Assembly: GCA_030765045.1 (NCBI GenBank)
Contig: CM060970.1
Span: forward strand, 51,360,076-51,424,075
DNA from: Tenodera sinensis
Taxonomy: Eukaryota > Arthropoda > Insecta > Mantodea > Mantidae
DNA length: 64,000 nt
Direction: 5' to 3'
Positions 22,094 through 31,468 of this stretch are shown piece after piece. A model generated the notes under the pieces. That model worked only from the letters and a program-made list of their open reading frames with translations, made no database searches and was not told the origin of the DNA. The first letter of the stretch is position 1. Each line of letters opens with the position of its first letter. Both the position numbers and the translations under genes were made by a program.

Positions 22094-22690
22094 TTGATAA
22101 TTGTTCTGCATCAGAACATGTTCTGTGGAGTGGTATTATGGGGCACAACACATAAAACATTACTTCTAAGGCTGTTTAGGCTGCAAAAGAGAGCAGTACG
22201 CTTAATTGCAGGAATAGAAAAAAGAGATTCATGTAGAAATGTGTTTAAAAAACTAAATATTCTAACGTTGCCTTCTTTGTATATATATATGAATGTACTA
22301 AACTCACATTAAAAAGTTATAATCAAAACAAAAACAGCAATATCCATAAATATAACACTAGAACAAAAGAAAATTATTTTAGAAATAGACTTATAGGTGG
22401 TCTAAATAATAAGTGCATAGAAAATAGTAGCAAAGATCTGTACAACCATCTACCATCTAGAATTAAACAGATAACAAATGAAAAAATCAAACTAAAGAAT
22501 ATTAAATCTTATCTATTAGAAAAGGCATTTTACTCTGTAGAAGAGTACAAAAATTGATAAAATATGGTATATTGCACTTCCCAATATTCTCAACTAGTCT
22601 CATATTTATGTAAATAACTTGTATTGTATGTACATAGAATTTGACGATCCTTGTAAAATTTTTTACTATTGGAGAAATAAAGTGATCCAT
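22094..22690 (+). pseudogene. Jockey/CR1-type LINE reverse transcriptase C-terminus
   Basis: Frame reads FCGVVLWGTTHKTLLLRLFR, LQKRAVRLIAGIEKRDSC, and after a frameshift NSNIHKYNTRTKENYFRNR ending with a stop near 22557. The W-G...LQK-x-AVR-I and NTR segments are the usual C-terminal end of jockey/CR1-like ORF2 proteins. AATAAA near 22676 may be its tail. The same type of ORF2 is seen inverted at 50.7-51.2 kb. Confidence 0.75.
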
Positions 22691-22699
22691 CATGACCGA

Positions 22700-23385
22700 A
22701 ACGACCTTCAAATTGGGTATGTCATAAGTGCATGACGTCATTGGAATAATTTTTACAAAATAAGAAATGTATTAAGAGGGTCAAAAGCCTATGATATTGG
22801 TATGGTTACACATAACATTTTTCAAACAATACTTGGTCAACAGATTTGTGGAAGGCAGAAGTAATTTTTCGTAACATACCAAAAAATCGCAAATCATATG
22901 GTTTTGGGCATGCCAATTAGTTGGAAATGTTAAAAAAAGTGAAGAAATGCAACAACGTAAAAATAAAAGCAACAAAAAGTGTGCAGTAAAATAAATCTGT
23001 AAATTTAATTGGCAAAATCAAGTGTATAATTTATTCCCTGGTCACAACTTGAGATTACGATGAGAGTTCTTATCACTCATTGGGCAACGCCATAAAAACA
23101 ACTGTACTAAATGTTGCCTCAGTGAGTAACTGCATTTATAGGAATATAAAACATATATAAAAACAAAGGCACCAAACCATGGATAACATTGTATCATGTT
23201 CATATATAATACTGGTGAAAATGAACTAATGTAATGCTGAAATACAATAATTTAAAAACCATGGCATGAAGCAATACATCAAATTAAATATTAAAAAGTG
23301 AAGTTTGAGTTCTATTTTAGAGTTACTTTGCTACACTCACCTTCACTCCAAAATGTTGATACATCAAATGTTACAAACAACTCAC
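22700..23385. other. Intron 10 segment, nothing recognised
   Basis: AT-rich intronic sequence adjoining the exon 10 donor. No feature recognised. Confidence 0.45.
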
Positions 23386-23593
23386 CTTTGAACGAAACCT
23401 TCCAACAAGGAGTGTAAAACATGTGCTCTGTATCTCATCAGTCTTATATCTTGGGGAGTGCTATCAATACACTGTCCATTCTGTATTGGACGCTCAAACA
23501 TATTGCAAAACTCTGTCTTTGTGCCCAGATAATTTGGTCGGACAAAGTCAACCATGCACCAGTACTCAAGAAGATTATTCTGAAGTGGATAAC
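23386..23593 (-). CDS. RAD54L2: RAD54L2 exon 10 (motif III, SNF2 core)
   Basis: Begins GYPLQNNLLEYWCMVDFVRP and continues NYLGTKTEFCNMFERPIQNG, ending LLEGFVQR. The first residues complete motif III (LTGYPLQNN). The rest is the typical ARIP4 segment after motif III, including GQCIDSTPQD. Acceptor ...CACATAG, donor GTGAGT, entry phase 1, exit phase 2. Confidence 0.95.
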
Positions 23594-23709
23594 CTATGTG
23601 AAAAAAGACAAAAGTAATGTACTTTGACTATGAAATAGCCATGCCTTTCAGCAACAATGTTACAGGCATCAAAGTAGAAAAGACTTGGAAAGGGTAGAGT
23701 GAATCAATT

Positions 23710-24338
23710 TTATTGTTGTTGTTGTTTTCTAGTGCCTTACATCTGGCAATGAAGCCATTAGCATTCGTGCTTTCCAATACTTTTGAACTGTAGTTTCTTC
23801 TGATCTTACTGCTTCACAGGTCTTCAAGTGCTCTTCGTTCATTTCTGCTGGATCGTTACACAGGACACATATTGGTGAGGCTGAGATACCTATTCTGTAG
23901 AGATGACTTGCTAAGCAGTCGTGATTTGTCAATAGTCGGAAGGCTGCAACCGCTGTTTTCCTTGGTCTCTGGGGGATTATATCTGGGTTGGAAAGTAGTG
24001 TAATCCATTTTTTATCTTTGGCACTTGTTTCTATTTCTTGTAGGTATGAATGAGAAAATTTTTTAATGATCAAGCGCTTTATTGAGGAATATGAGAAATT
24101 GAATTTAGACTTTTGTTTTATTGTTGTGCCTTTCTTTGCAAGTGAGTCTGCAGCTTCGTTCCCCATGACTCCACAGTGTGCTGGAATCCATTGGAGATGA
24201 ACAGTCTTGTTAACTTTTTGGAGTTGTGTTAACATTTTGTAGCATTCTCTAACTTTTGTTGACTTCTTTGTAGTATTTGAACATATTCCCTGAATTGCAG
24301 CTTTAGAATCTGAAAGAATTACTGCCTTGTTAAATTTA
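23710..24338 (-). pseudogene. LINE RNase H domain and 3' end
   Basis: The minus strand reads AVILSDSKAAIQGICS, then VHLQWIPAHCGVMGNEAADS, LAKKGTTIK, a C-terminal zinc-knuckle-like CVLCNDPAEMNEEHLKTC and the end MLMASLPDVRH before an AAC-rich tail. D of LSDS, and the H-C-G...N-E-A-A-D motif, are typical of the RNase H domain in I-like LINEs. 5'-truncated at about 24338 next to a TTTA-rich stretch. The 3' end is related to the family at 33.4/49.1/49.9 kb. Confidence 0.85.
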
Positions 24339-24439
24339 TTTATTTATTTATTTTAAATTTATTATATTATATTATAATTTATATAACTGTTTCATCTAAA
24401 ATGGAGGAAATGTCATTTATATATGTGCTGGCCTATCAC

Positions 24440-24620
24440 AGCACAACAGCGTCCCTCAGAGGCACATGAGGGGAAGGTCGGTGGATTTAAATACCACCTA
24501 TTTAGTCCTCCCGGCTAGGTCCGATGGACCCGTTGACCAACGATAGGTGTGGTCCCCCTTGCAAAATGGGGGTTTAAGTCGGGTGATGTGACTGCCACAT
24601 TGTAAAACTGGTGCCCGTTA
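24440..24620. other. GC-richer unclassified patch
   Basis: About 180 bp of clearly different base composition (CCTCCCGGCTAGGTCCGATG, GTCCCCCTTGCAAAATGGGG) in an AT-rich intron. No box A/B or ORF was recognised; possibly an old repeat. Confidence 0.3.
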
Positions 24621-24764
24621 AGAAAACAGTTACATGAAAGCCACATACATGAATATGAATCAATATTGTAAGCCATCGAGGTATGTCATCTCATATAAAT
24701 TGTGGTTCACCAGAAAAATGCGAGTGAGTCAGAGAATTTGGTATTGTATCAGCATGTTGGCCAT

Positions 24765-24900
24765 GATAGCTTAGTGGTTAGAACAGAGAGACGGTAACCA
24801 GTAAATCTGTGGTTCAAATCCTGGTTATGGCATTGAATTTTTTGGTCTCGTTCTACCCTTTCCAATCCTGTCCTACACACGGCTATTGTCTGGAGAACAT
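24765..24900 (+). mobile_element. tRNA-like repeat fragment (same family as 5.4 kb)
   Basis: TTGGCCATGATAGCTTAGTG and GGTTCAAATCCTGG form A-box-like and B-box-like blocks, followed by GGCATTGAATTTTTTGG and CACACGGCT, as in the other copies. Diverged and truncated. Confidence 0.7.
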
Positions 24901-24904
24901 TAAT

Positions 24905-26360
24905 TACACAGAAAAGACTTGATCCTTTTTCTGAAACTACTAACAGTGAAAGATACCATCAAAAAGACTTTGTTGGAGCTTAGAGAAAGCATATTAAAAT
25001 AGTGATAAAACAAGCAACATTATGTACACAGTACGAATGTTCGTGCACCACGTACATAAAACAAATCTTGAATTATCTCATTCTTAGTAAATTAACATCT
25101 TGTAATCTATATGTACTATCTCTCGTGTCTTATTGACTAATATGCTAAAAATACCACTGAGTGTTCATCAATGAAAATATCCTCCTACATTAGCATTGTG
25201 GCTAGGAATGCTGAAAAAAAATCTGATATGTTGCATTCCCATGACTTTCTCTACTCTTGTACTAATCATTGTTACAAACTCTTATTACTATATCCTCTTC
25301 ATGTTACATGAGATAAGCATCTGCAGAAATTATCTTATTACTTCCTTGTAGGCACAAGGGCAACATGGGAATACAGTAGGCTTTGAGTGATAGTCAAATC
25401 TTTTAAAGCTTTCAAATTTCTCTTTGCACAGTTAACATATAGAAAAAATGAATAATGATGTTCCATTTGAAAGAAGTATAAATTCTCCAAAACTTACACA
25501 AATAACCTGGAGTATCTCCGAAATGGTTCACTCTATAAAAAAAATTTATTTAGACATAAATTGTGTGTTTTAGCAAGATCTACATTTTTTGTACATTAAG
25601 ATTTTGTCTATCTCTTACGGTTTACCAGTTATGCAAACAAAATTTCATAACTTGCTCCAAAAGAAGAAAGAGTGTTTTATTATGCAATATGCTCTTTATA
25701 GTACAGTAATTAATGACAAACTACCATTTTAATATTCTATTTGTCTTGATTATTCATAATTCACTGTATACTAAAAAATTGGGATTACTATCTTTTTTAC
25801 AGAATTGTTATGGGACACTACTCTTAGCACACAAAATTGGGACAATCCTGATTTCTAAGGATGTATGGCAACCCAAACATATCCCTTTATTTAATTGTAT
25901 AAAACGTGACCACTTTTTGTTAGGGTAGTTTGGTTATGTAAGAAAAAATTACATCAAATAGCACTTTTAAGTCATCTTATGTTTAATGTACACAAACAGG
26001 AAAATATCTTCAAATATTGAAAGTTATTTTCTGAGAATCTAAATGAATACTGTTTTGGTTCACTAACCTCTTAACACCTGCAATTTAAAAATGCGATGGC
26101 TCTTTTGTTACTTATTCTTTTATTGCCGAAATGAAATATTTCATGAAGTACAATAATAACAGTAACAGAAATTAATTTTTATGAGCTTAACAATGGAGAT
26201 TTTAAGCTCTAAATATCTCCTGCATTAAAATCACGTGTATACTCATGATGTATTTAACCTTTTGTTTTTCCTTGCTGAAATTACACTTTCAAACCAAATC
26301 CAGGACATTGAAGCACTAAAGAATGAACAGCAACAATAAATAATAAATGTTAGAATCATT
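24905..26360. other. Intron 9 segment, nothing recognised
   Basis: AT-rich intron sequence; no feature recognised. Confidence 0.45.
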
Positions 26361-26875
26361 GAGAGGTAGAACTGGAACTTAAAAATTCAATGCCACAGCC
26401 GGGATTTGAACCACAGACCTTCCGCTTACCAGGCGGCTGCTCAAACCATTGAGCTACTGCCAGAATGGCATTGAATTCTCAAACCAGTTCGTATTTTTTC
26501 CTGGTAAACCGCAAAGGCAGTCTCACATCAGAGACAATTACCCCAATGGTGACTTACTATTGCAAGTACTTTATGTCCCAGGATTAAATAACGTTCAGAT
26601 GGTAATTACTCATATTATTTATTTATGCCAACAAACTTACTGTTGGTGTTTTTAAACACACAAGCCGTGTGTGGGCAATGTTTGAGAGGTAGAACTGGAA
26701 CTTAAAAATTCAATTGTCACAGTCGCTCAATGGTTAGAGCAGCTGCCTGGTAAGCGGAAGGTCTGTGGTTCAAATCCCGGCTGTGGCATTGAATTTTTAA
26801 GTTCCAGTTCTACCTCTCAAACATTGCCCACACACGGCTTGTGTGTTTAAAAACACCAACAGTAAGTTTGTTGGC
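26361..26875. mobile_element. tRNA-like repeat, inverted double copy
   Basis: A minus-oriented monomer (26361-26683) continues into a plus-oriented one. The 88 bp at 26627-26714 and 26788-26875 are perfect reverse complements around a tRNA-like core (TCGCTCAATGGTTAGAGCAG, GGTTCAAATCC). The GAGAGGTAG boundary recurs at 26361 and 26684, a 323-bp period. Confidence 0.85.
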
Positions 26876-26884
26876 CTAGAAGGA

Positions 26885-27040
26885 TCAGTTTCACACCATG
26901 CTCTGGCATTGCAACATTATTCTCAGATGAAACTGATTCACTTTCTTCTCCTAAAGTCTCCTCATAGCTATCTTTAGAACTTTCAGACCCACTAAATTCA
27001 ACATTTAGCTCATCACATTCACATTCATTTCATATCAGAT
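26885..27040 (-). pseudogene. Acidic coding-like fragment, unidentified
   Basis: The minus strand has an open acidic stretch (ECDELNVEFSGSESSKDSYE, then EESESVSSENN) without splice sites that fit the host gene phases. Acidic N-termini of this kind occur in piggyBac transposases, but no diagnostic motif is present. Confidence 0.25.
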
Positions 27041-27120
27041 TTTCCATAACCAAGCGTTGACTCACTATTATTCTGCACAAGGTTCTTACTTAACTTTAAG
27101 AAACAAAGAAAATAGTATAC

Positions 27121-27255
27121 CTGTTAAAACAACACGTCTCTTGCTTCGTATCTGCTTCAGTGCTTGAGAAATTGAAGCATGACTGTTTTTAATTCTATGG
27201 CCTTCATCACAGATAACAAGATCGGGTCCTGGTTTCACCAGTGCACTATGCATTT
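27121..27255 (-). CDS. RAD54L2: RAD54L2 exon 9 (motif II, DEGH)
   Basis: Encodes PGPDLVICDEGHRIKN and ends at SKRRVVLT. DEGH replaces the usual DEAH of SNF2 proteins, as in vertebrate ARIP4, so it is a family signature and not a mutation. The end VVLT-G joins exon 10 to form motif III. Acceptor ATTTCAG, donor GTATAC, phase 1 in and out. Confidence 0.95.
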
Positions 27256-28065
27256 CTGAAATTGTAAAGCAAATTTATTTCATCACTTCCTACTATGCAA
27301 ATATGACTATTTCCACAAATTAAAGTAAATACTATTTTATTGTTATATTGTTTAGTGTGAACATACAAATGAATTTGTTTATATATTTACTCATTCACTC
27401 ATCCATTATGCTTTTCTTAATACATTCAACAGAAATTAAAGAATATTTACAATACCAATGCTTTAATACCATTTTCAATGCTCATTCTCACATGATTACT
27501 CTGTCATCTCAAATCAGATTTTCCATACCCATGTAACAGAAATTATGCACGAAGAAATTTAATTTGAAATAATAGGATGATTCATGTTGATATTTATTAT
27601 ATTTACTTGCATCCATCAAAAATGTGTCAATTTCCCTTTATTTGAATATCATGTTTTTTTCTTGTAAAGTATATTATTGTATCCAACACTATTCGGAGAT
27701 ATGGAACATGACCAGCATCAATTTTGAGCGAAACTCATGAAAAAGAGCAAAGGAAAGACAATGGTTGCTGAGTTCTGCAACCAAGAAGAATAAATAAGGA
27801 ATCCTTTTAGTACAGTTGTGATAGAGACGTCAAACTGTGAGGAATAATTGTCATGGTAGTAATAGTGTGTGAGTAACATAGCAATCAGAAGTGCATTGGT
27901 AATCTGCAATCTTAAAAAGCAGTATTAAACACGTTAGAGATCATGTAGTAAAGGAAATAATTGATACAAGTGACGCCATTTTGAGGTTCGTGTAGGTCAT
28001 ATAGAAAAGAAAACTACCAAGATGACAAACCAAATAGTTTTGGATATTATCTTCAAAAAGTATAG
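27256..28065. other. Intron 8 segment, nothing recognised
   Basis: AT-rich sequence between exon 9 and the LTR element. No clear target-site duplication for the LTR element could be identified. Confidence 0.45.
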
Positions 28066-28252
28066 TGTCACCGCGCCCGCCGTATCTAATTGCCGACAAC
28101 CGCAGTGTCACCCATCGCATTATTGTCGGCACTACCGCAAAGGAGCCGAAGGAAAGAGACGGAGAATGGCTGCATTGTTGGGCGCTTGCCGAAAGAGAGA
28201 AAGTGATAGAGGCTTCTAGAACTGTCTGCTTTGTGTTTCACCGCTAAATAAG

Positions 28253-28277
28253 TGAACGTTCCGGAAGCTTCCAGAAT
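28253..28277 (+). promoter_or_regulatory. Perfect five-unit heat-shock element in LTR promoter
   Basis: Five contiguous pentamers in perfect alternation: tGAAc, gTTCc, gGAAg, cTTCc, aGAAt. They lie 13 bp upstream of TATAAAT at 28291, where an activator of the LTR promoter would sit. Two more units (cTTCt-aGAAc) lie at 28213-28222. The arrangement matches the binding site for HSF trimers. Confidence 0.85.
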
Positions 28278-28290
28278 AGTGCCTGGGAGA

Positions 28291-28297
28291 TATAAAT
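28291..28297 (+). promoter_or_regulatory. LTR TATA box
   Basis: TATAAAT in the middle of the U3 region, just downstream of the heat-shock element; duplicated at 30467-30473 in the 3' LTR. Confidence 0.7.
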
Positions 28298-28319
28298 AGC
28301 GGTAAAGTGTGAGAAGAGT

Positions 28320-28445
28320 GAGTCAGACGTATGTGAAGCGTTGAGTAGTGCCGACGGAGAACAGTCAGACGTATGTGAAGGTTGAGTAGTCGTGCCGACG
28401 GAGACAGACAGACGATGTGGAGAGTTGTGCCGACGGAGAAGGGAC
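28320..28445 (+). repeat. Tandem subrepeats in LTR downstream of TATA
   Basis: Three diverged units containing CAGACGTATGTGAAG (or CAGACGATGTGGAG) and GTGCCGACGGAGA. They lie in the probable transcribed leader. The function is unknown. Confidence 0.75.
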
Positions 28446-28607
28446 AGTTGTTGTGTTACTAGTTCGGAGCCGTGCTGTTGGTGAATGGGAAAAGACTTTC
28501 TTGTTGTTGCAACGAGTGTACAAAGTTACTGTTTACGGAAATAAAAGTGTTTCTTTATCTCGACTACATCTGTCTACTTTACTTCACACCCATACAAAAA
28601 GTTACAC

Positions 28608-28627
28608 TGGTGTCAGAAGTGGGATCC
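28608..28627 (+). other. Primer-binding site, tRNA-Leu
   Basis: Begins TGGTGTCAGAAGTGGGAT two bases after the 5' LTR. It is complementary to the 3' end of animal tRNA-Leu (…ATCCCACTTCTGACA plus CCA). Confidence 0.85.
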
Positions 28628-28685
28628 GTCGAATTGCTTCTAGTTTCGTTACATCGTCGTTAGAAGTTGCTACGTTAAAACCAAG

Positions 28686-29318
28686 ATGGAGGGAGATTCG
28701 GAAACCAGGATGATGGCAATGATGAAAGAATTATCTGCCAAAATGGAAACATTAAATGACAACCTCGCTGCCAAAATCGAAACGATAAACGACAACCTCG
28801 TTGCCAAGCTGAAAGAAGAAATGAAGACGAGAAACAACCTCGCTGCCGAGCTGAAAGAAGAAATGAAGACGAGAAACAACCTCGCTGCCGAGCTGAAAGA
28901 GATGAAGACGGAGCTATTGGCGAAAATTGACGGCGAACTGATTGGCGTGACGGAAGACGTGGAAGAACTCGGCGAAAAGGTAGAAGACCTCTGCCAGCAC
29001 GTGGACGTCGTGGAGGACGACGGGGAACGTCTTGGCGCCCTGGTAGTAAGAGTTGACGAGAGCGTCAAAGTACTGGATGCCAGGGGCAGGCGGAATAGCG
29101 CGGAGCCGGGGAGGGAGCACCTAGTGGCCGAGGCGACAGTTGCGCCCGTTTCGGATGATTGGCGTGAGGGAAGACGTGGAACAACTCGGCGAACTGATTG
29201 GCGTGACAGAAGACGTGGAACAACTCGGCGAACTGATTGGCGTGACGGAAGACGTGGAACAACTCGGCGAATTGATTGGCGTGACGGAAGACGTGGAACA
29301 ACTCGGCGAACTGATTAG
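28686..29318 (+). CDS. gag-like coiled-coil ORF of the LTR element
   Basis: Starts MEGDSETRMMAMMKELSAKM, then heptad-like Lys/Glu/Leu repeats (NDNLAAKIE, NLAAELKEEMKTR) predicting a coiled coil, then GVTEDVEELGEKVEDLCQHV. The N-terminal coiled-coil layout resembles gag of insect Gypsy-like elements. After about 29156 the frame enters a duplicated copy out of phase (giving TTRRTDWRDGRRG), so the natural product stops resembling gag there; the correct phase resumes in another frame, open to 30423. Confidence 0.65.
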   Translation: MEGDSETRMMAMMKELSAKMETLNDNLAAKIETINDNLVAKLKEEMKTRNNLAAELKEEMKTRNNLAAELKEMKTELLAKIDGELIGVTEDVEELGEKVEDLCQHVDVVEDDGERLGALVVRVDESVKVLDARGRRNSAEPGREHLVAEATVAPVSDDWREGRRGTTRRTDWRDRRRGTTRRTDWRDGRRGTTRRIDWRDGRRGTTRRTD

Positions 29319-29567
29319 CATGACGGAAGACGTGGAACAACTCGGCGAACTGATTGGCGTGACGGAAGACGTGGAAGAACTCGGTGAAAAGGTGGAAGAC
29401 CTCTGCCAGCATGTGGACGTCGTGGAGGACGACGGGGAACGTCTTGGCGCCCTGGTAGTAAGAGTTGACGAGAGTGTCAAAGTACTGGATGCCAGGGGCA
29501 GACGGAATAGCGCGGACCCGGGGAGGGAGCACCTAGTGGCCGAGGCGACAGTTGCGCCCGTTTCAGA
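28944..29567 (+). repeat. 412-bp duplication with 39-bp tandem array inside gag
   Basis: The block at 28944-29156 recurs nearly identical at 29356-29567. Between them lie about five 39-bp units (each coding GVTEDVEQLGELI), 29161-29356. The junction at about 29156 changes frame. Confidence 0.9.
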
Positions 29568-29568
29568 T

Positions 29569-30240
29569 AACGAAAGTGTACGTCTCGGGGAAGACAAAGG
29601 GGCAGTTCAGGGACGTCGTCGAGGATCCTCTGGAGGAGTGTGTCGGGTACGTAACCAACCAGGATATGACGTGGAGGACGATCAGCAGGGAAGCGCACAA
29701 GCAAACGAGCAACACGCGAGAACCGACTTGGCGTGTGACATGGGGGGACCGTCGGAGCCATCTAATCACCTGACGCATAGTGCCGTGAACGGAAGAATGG
29801 TGGACATCATCTTGGACGGCAAGATACAGGAGAGGCCATGCCGAGCACGAGTGAACACGAGTGCAGCGGTGGACGCGACTCGCGCGGATGTGGTGGGGTT
29901 TGTTGCCGGACCCATCGGAAGCAAGGTGGCTGCGAAGGTGCGCCAGAGAGGTCGGCGGACATGTAACCCAGTGAGCCGTTTCCAAGTGCGCAGGATGGCC
30001 CGTCAACACACCAGGAAGAAGGGCAACTGGACGAGGGCCCGCCAAGACCGGCGGTACTGTTGCAGAATTTCGAAGCAGGATGGCATACGTCGTCCTACCC
30101 GGACCAAGGGACACTATCCAACAGCGATACCTAGGATCGTGCCTCCTGGAGAAGAGGTTCGATGGGTTAGTCCACCGGGGCGCAAGGGAGATGCCGCAGT
30201 GATAGTGCTGGTCGGGACGACCAGCTCTGAGGAGGGAGCA
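29569..30240 (+). pseudogene. gag-protease remnant of the LTR element
   Basis: The frame open to 30423 includes MVDIILDGKIQERPCRARVN, then TSAAVDATRADVVGF, in the layout of a retroelement aspartic protease. The position of the catalytic Asp is occupied by Asn (codon 29854-29856) and the Gly of the D-T/S-G triplet by Ser. No polymerase or integrase motif follows. Near 30070-30200 pieces of a late ORF (YVVLPGPRDTIQQRYLGS in another frame) lead to the polypurine tract. Confidence 0.6.
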
Positions 30241-30241
30241 G
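30229..30241 (+). other. Polypurine tract
   Basis: GAGGAGGGAGCAG directly before the 3' LTR; the expected primer site for plus-strand synthesis. Confidence 0.75.
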
Positions 30242-30782
30242 TGTCACCGCGCCCGCCGTATCTAATTGCCGACAACCGCAGTGTCACCCATCGCATTATT
30301 GTCGGCACTACCGCAAAGGAGCCGAAGGAAAGAGACGGAGAATGGCCGCATTGTTGGGCGCTTGCCGAAAGAGAGAAAGTGATAGAGGCTTCTAGAACTG
30401 TCTGCTTTGTGTTTCACCGCTAAATAAGTGAACGTTCCGGAAGCTTCCAGAATAGTGCCTGGGAGATATAAATAGCGGTAAAGTGTGAGAAGAGTGAGTC
30501 AGACGTATGTGAAGCGTTGAGTAGTGCCGACGGAGAACAGTCAGACGTATGTGAAGGTTGAGTAGTCGTGCCGACGGAGACAGACAGACGATGTGGAGAG
30601 TTGTGCCGACGGAGAAGGGACAGTTGTTGTGTTACTAGTTCGGAGCCGTGCTGTTGGTGAATGGGAAAAGACTTTCTTGTTGTTGCAACGAGTGTACAAA
30701 GTTACTGTTTACGGAAATAAAAGTGTTTCTTTATCTCGACTACATCTGTCTACTTTACTTCACACCCATACAAAAAGTTACA
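30242..30782 (+). repeat. 3' LTR (541 bp)
   Basis: Same length as the 5' LTR, with the same heat-shock element (30429-30453), TATA box and AATAAA. One difference noticed by eye over 541 bp points to a recent insertion. Confidence 0.95.
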
Positions 30783-31204
30783 ATATTTAAAAAGTGAAAG
30801 TTTGTGAACATATATTATCCGAATTTAAATAAAATTAATTTTGGCAGAATCCAGACTTTAATTGGAATAACATTAGCCCTCACCGTCTTTATCTGTAACC
30901 CATTAAGTAAGACCTTGAAATAAAGAGCCCTTGGCCACCACCAAATATAATACCGCCACAAACATGTGCTGACTTGCTAACTGCCTTTGTATATAAGAGA
31001 CTTAGTTTTCATTGTGAATGACCCCTTAGTATTTCAAATACCAAATCTCTTTAGTGATATGTATATTCATCATTTTTTTAATGTTCTGTTATATGCTAAC
31101 CACTTGCATTTTCTTTAGGTCTTATTGTGTTCTATCATCTTTACTTTTTTCCTCAAAGTACATCTGGTAGAAATAAATAGTATCCTTTTCTGTGAATGAC
31201 ATAC
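30783..31204. other. Intron 8 remainder, nothing recognised
   Basis: AT-rich sequence between the LTR element and the donor of exon 8. Confidence 0.45.
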
Positions 31205-31376
31205 CTTCAAGCAAAACTTTATTTTTATCATCCTCATCTACATCAATAATTTCTTCATGCATTTTTCTTCTTTTCTTTTTTGAATTGCTCTTATTTGGGC
31301 GCTTCAAGCTTAGCTGTCTGTAAAGTTCATAACCAATGAGAAGAACTCCGCCTCCTTTGGACCATTCTTGAATGAC
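31205..31376 (-). CDS. RAD54L2: RAD54L2 exon 8 (SNF2 N-lobe)
   Basis: Begins VIQEWSKGGGVLLIGYELYR, matching the conserved W-S-x-GGVLL-x-GYE-x-YR segment, then a basic patch (KSNSKKKRRK) followed by IIDVDEDDKN. The basic/acidic pair also occurs in mammalian ARIP4. It is separated from exon 7 by only a 92-bp intron, unusually short for this gene. Entry phase 0, exit phase 1, donor GTATGT. Confidence 0.94.
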
Positions 31377-31468
31377 CTATAATATTCACAACAAAAAATA
31401 AGCATAATCATCTGGACAGTTTTATATAAACAAGAAATAGACAATAAGCTGCATTTTTTTAAACATAC

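Larger units (their letters stand above)
28066..28606 (+). repeat. 5' LTR (541 bp)
   Basis: TGTCACCGCG...GTTACA. Contains HSE blocks at 28213-28222 and 28253-28277, TATAAAT at 28291-28297, three diverged tandem units downstream (each with GTGCCGACGGAG) and AATAAA at 28540-28545. Differs from the 3' LTR at the one position I noticed (T in GGAGAATGGCTGCATTG, C in the other). Confidence 0.95.
28066..30782 (+). mobile_element. Young non-autonomous LTR retrotransposon
   Basis: 2,717 bp with two 541-bp LTRs (28066-28606 and 30242-30782), both TGT...ACA, a tRNA-Leu primer-binding site, a gag-like ORF, a protease remnant and a polypurine tract. Reverse transcriptase, RNase H and integrase are missing: the internal region is only 1,635 bp. 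Clearly GC-richer than its host intron. Flanking bases do not show a convincing 4-6 bp target duplication. It is inserted in the sense opposite to the host gene, in the intron between exons 8 and 9. Probably Gypsy/Ty3-like, judged by the primer site and gag-protease layout. Confidence 0.93.

Noticed and set aside
22502..22741. Minus-strand ORF of 79 codons
   Set aside because: Overlaps the tail of the jockey/CR1-like fragment on the other strand and has no recognisable content.
27941..28132. Minus ORF covering the left edge of the LTR, and its twin at 30114-30308
   Set aside because: Shared peptide MPTIMRWVTLRLSAIRYGGR is just the reverse reading of the LTR start in both copies.
28670..29597. 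Long minus-strand ORFs in the LTR element (Ser/Thr-rich)
   Set aside because: Antisense of the gag repeats; composition (STSSVTPISSPS) is the mirror of the 39-bp units, without start context or motifs.
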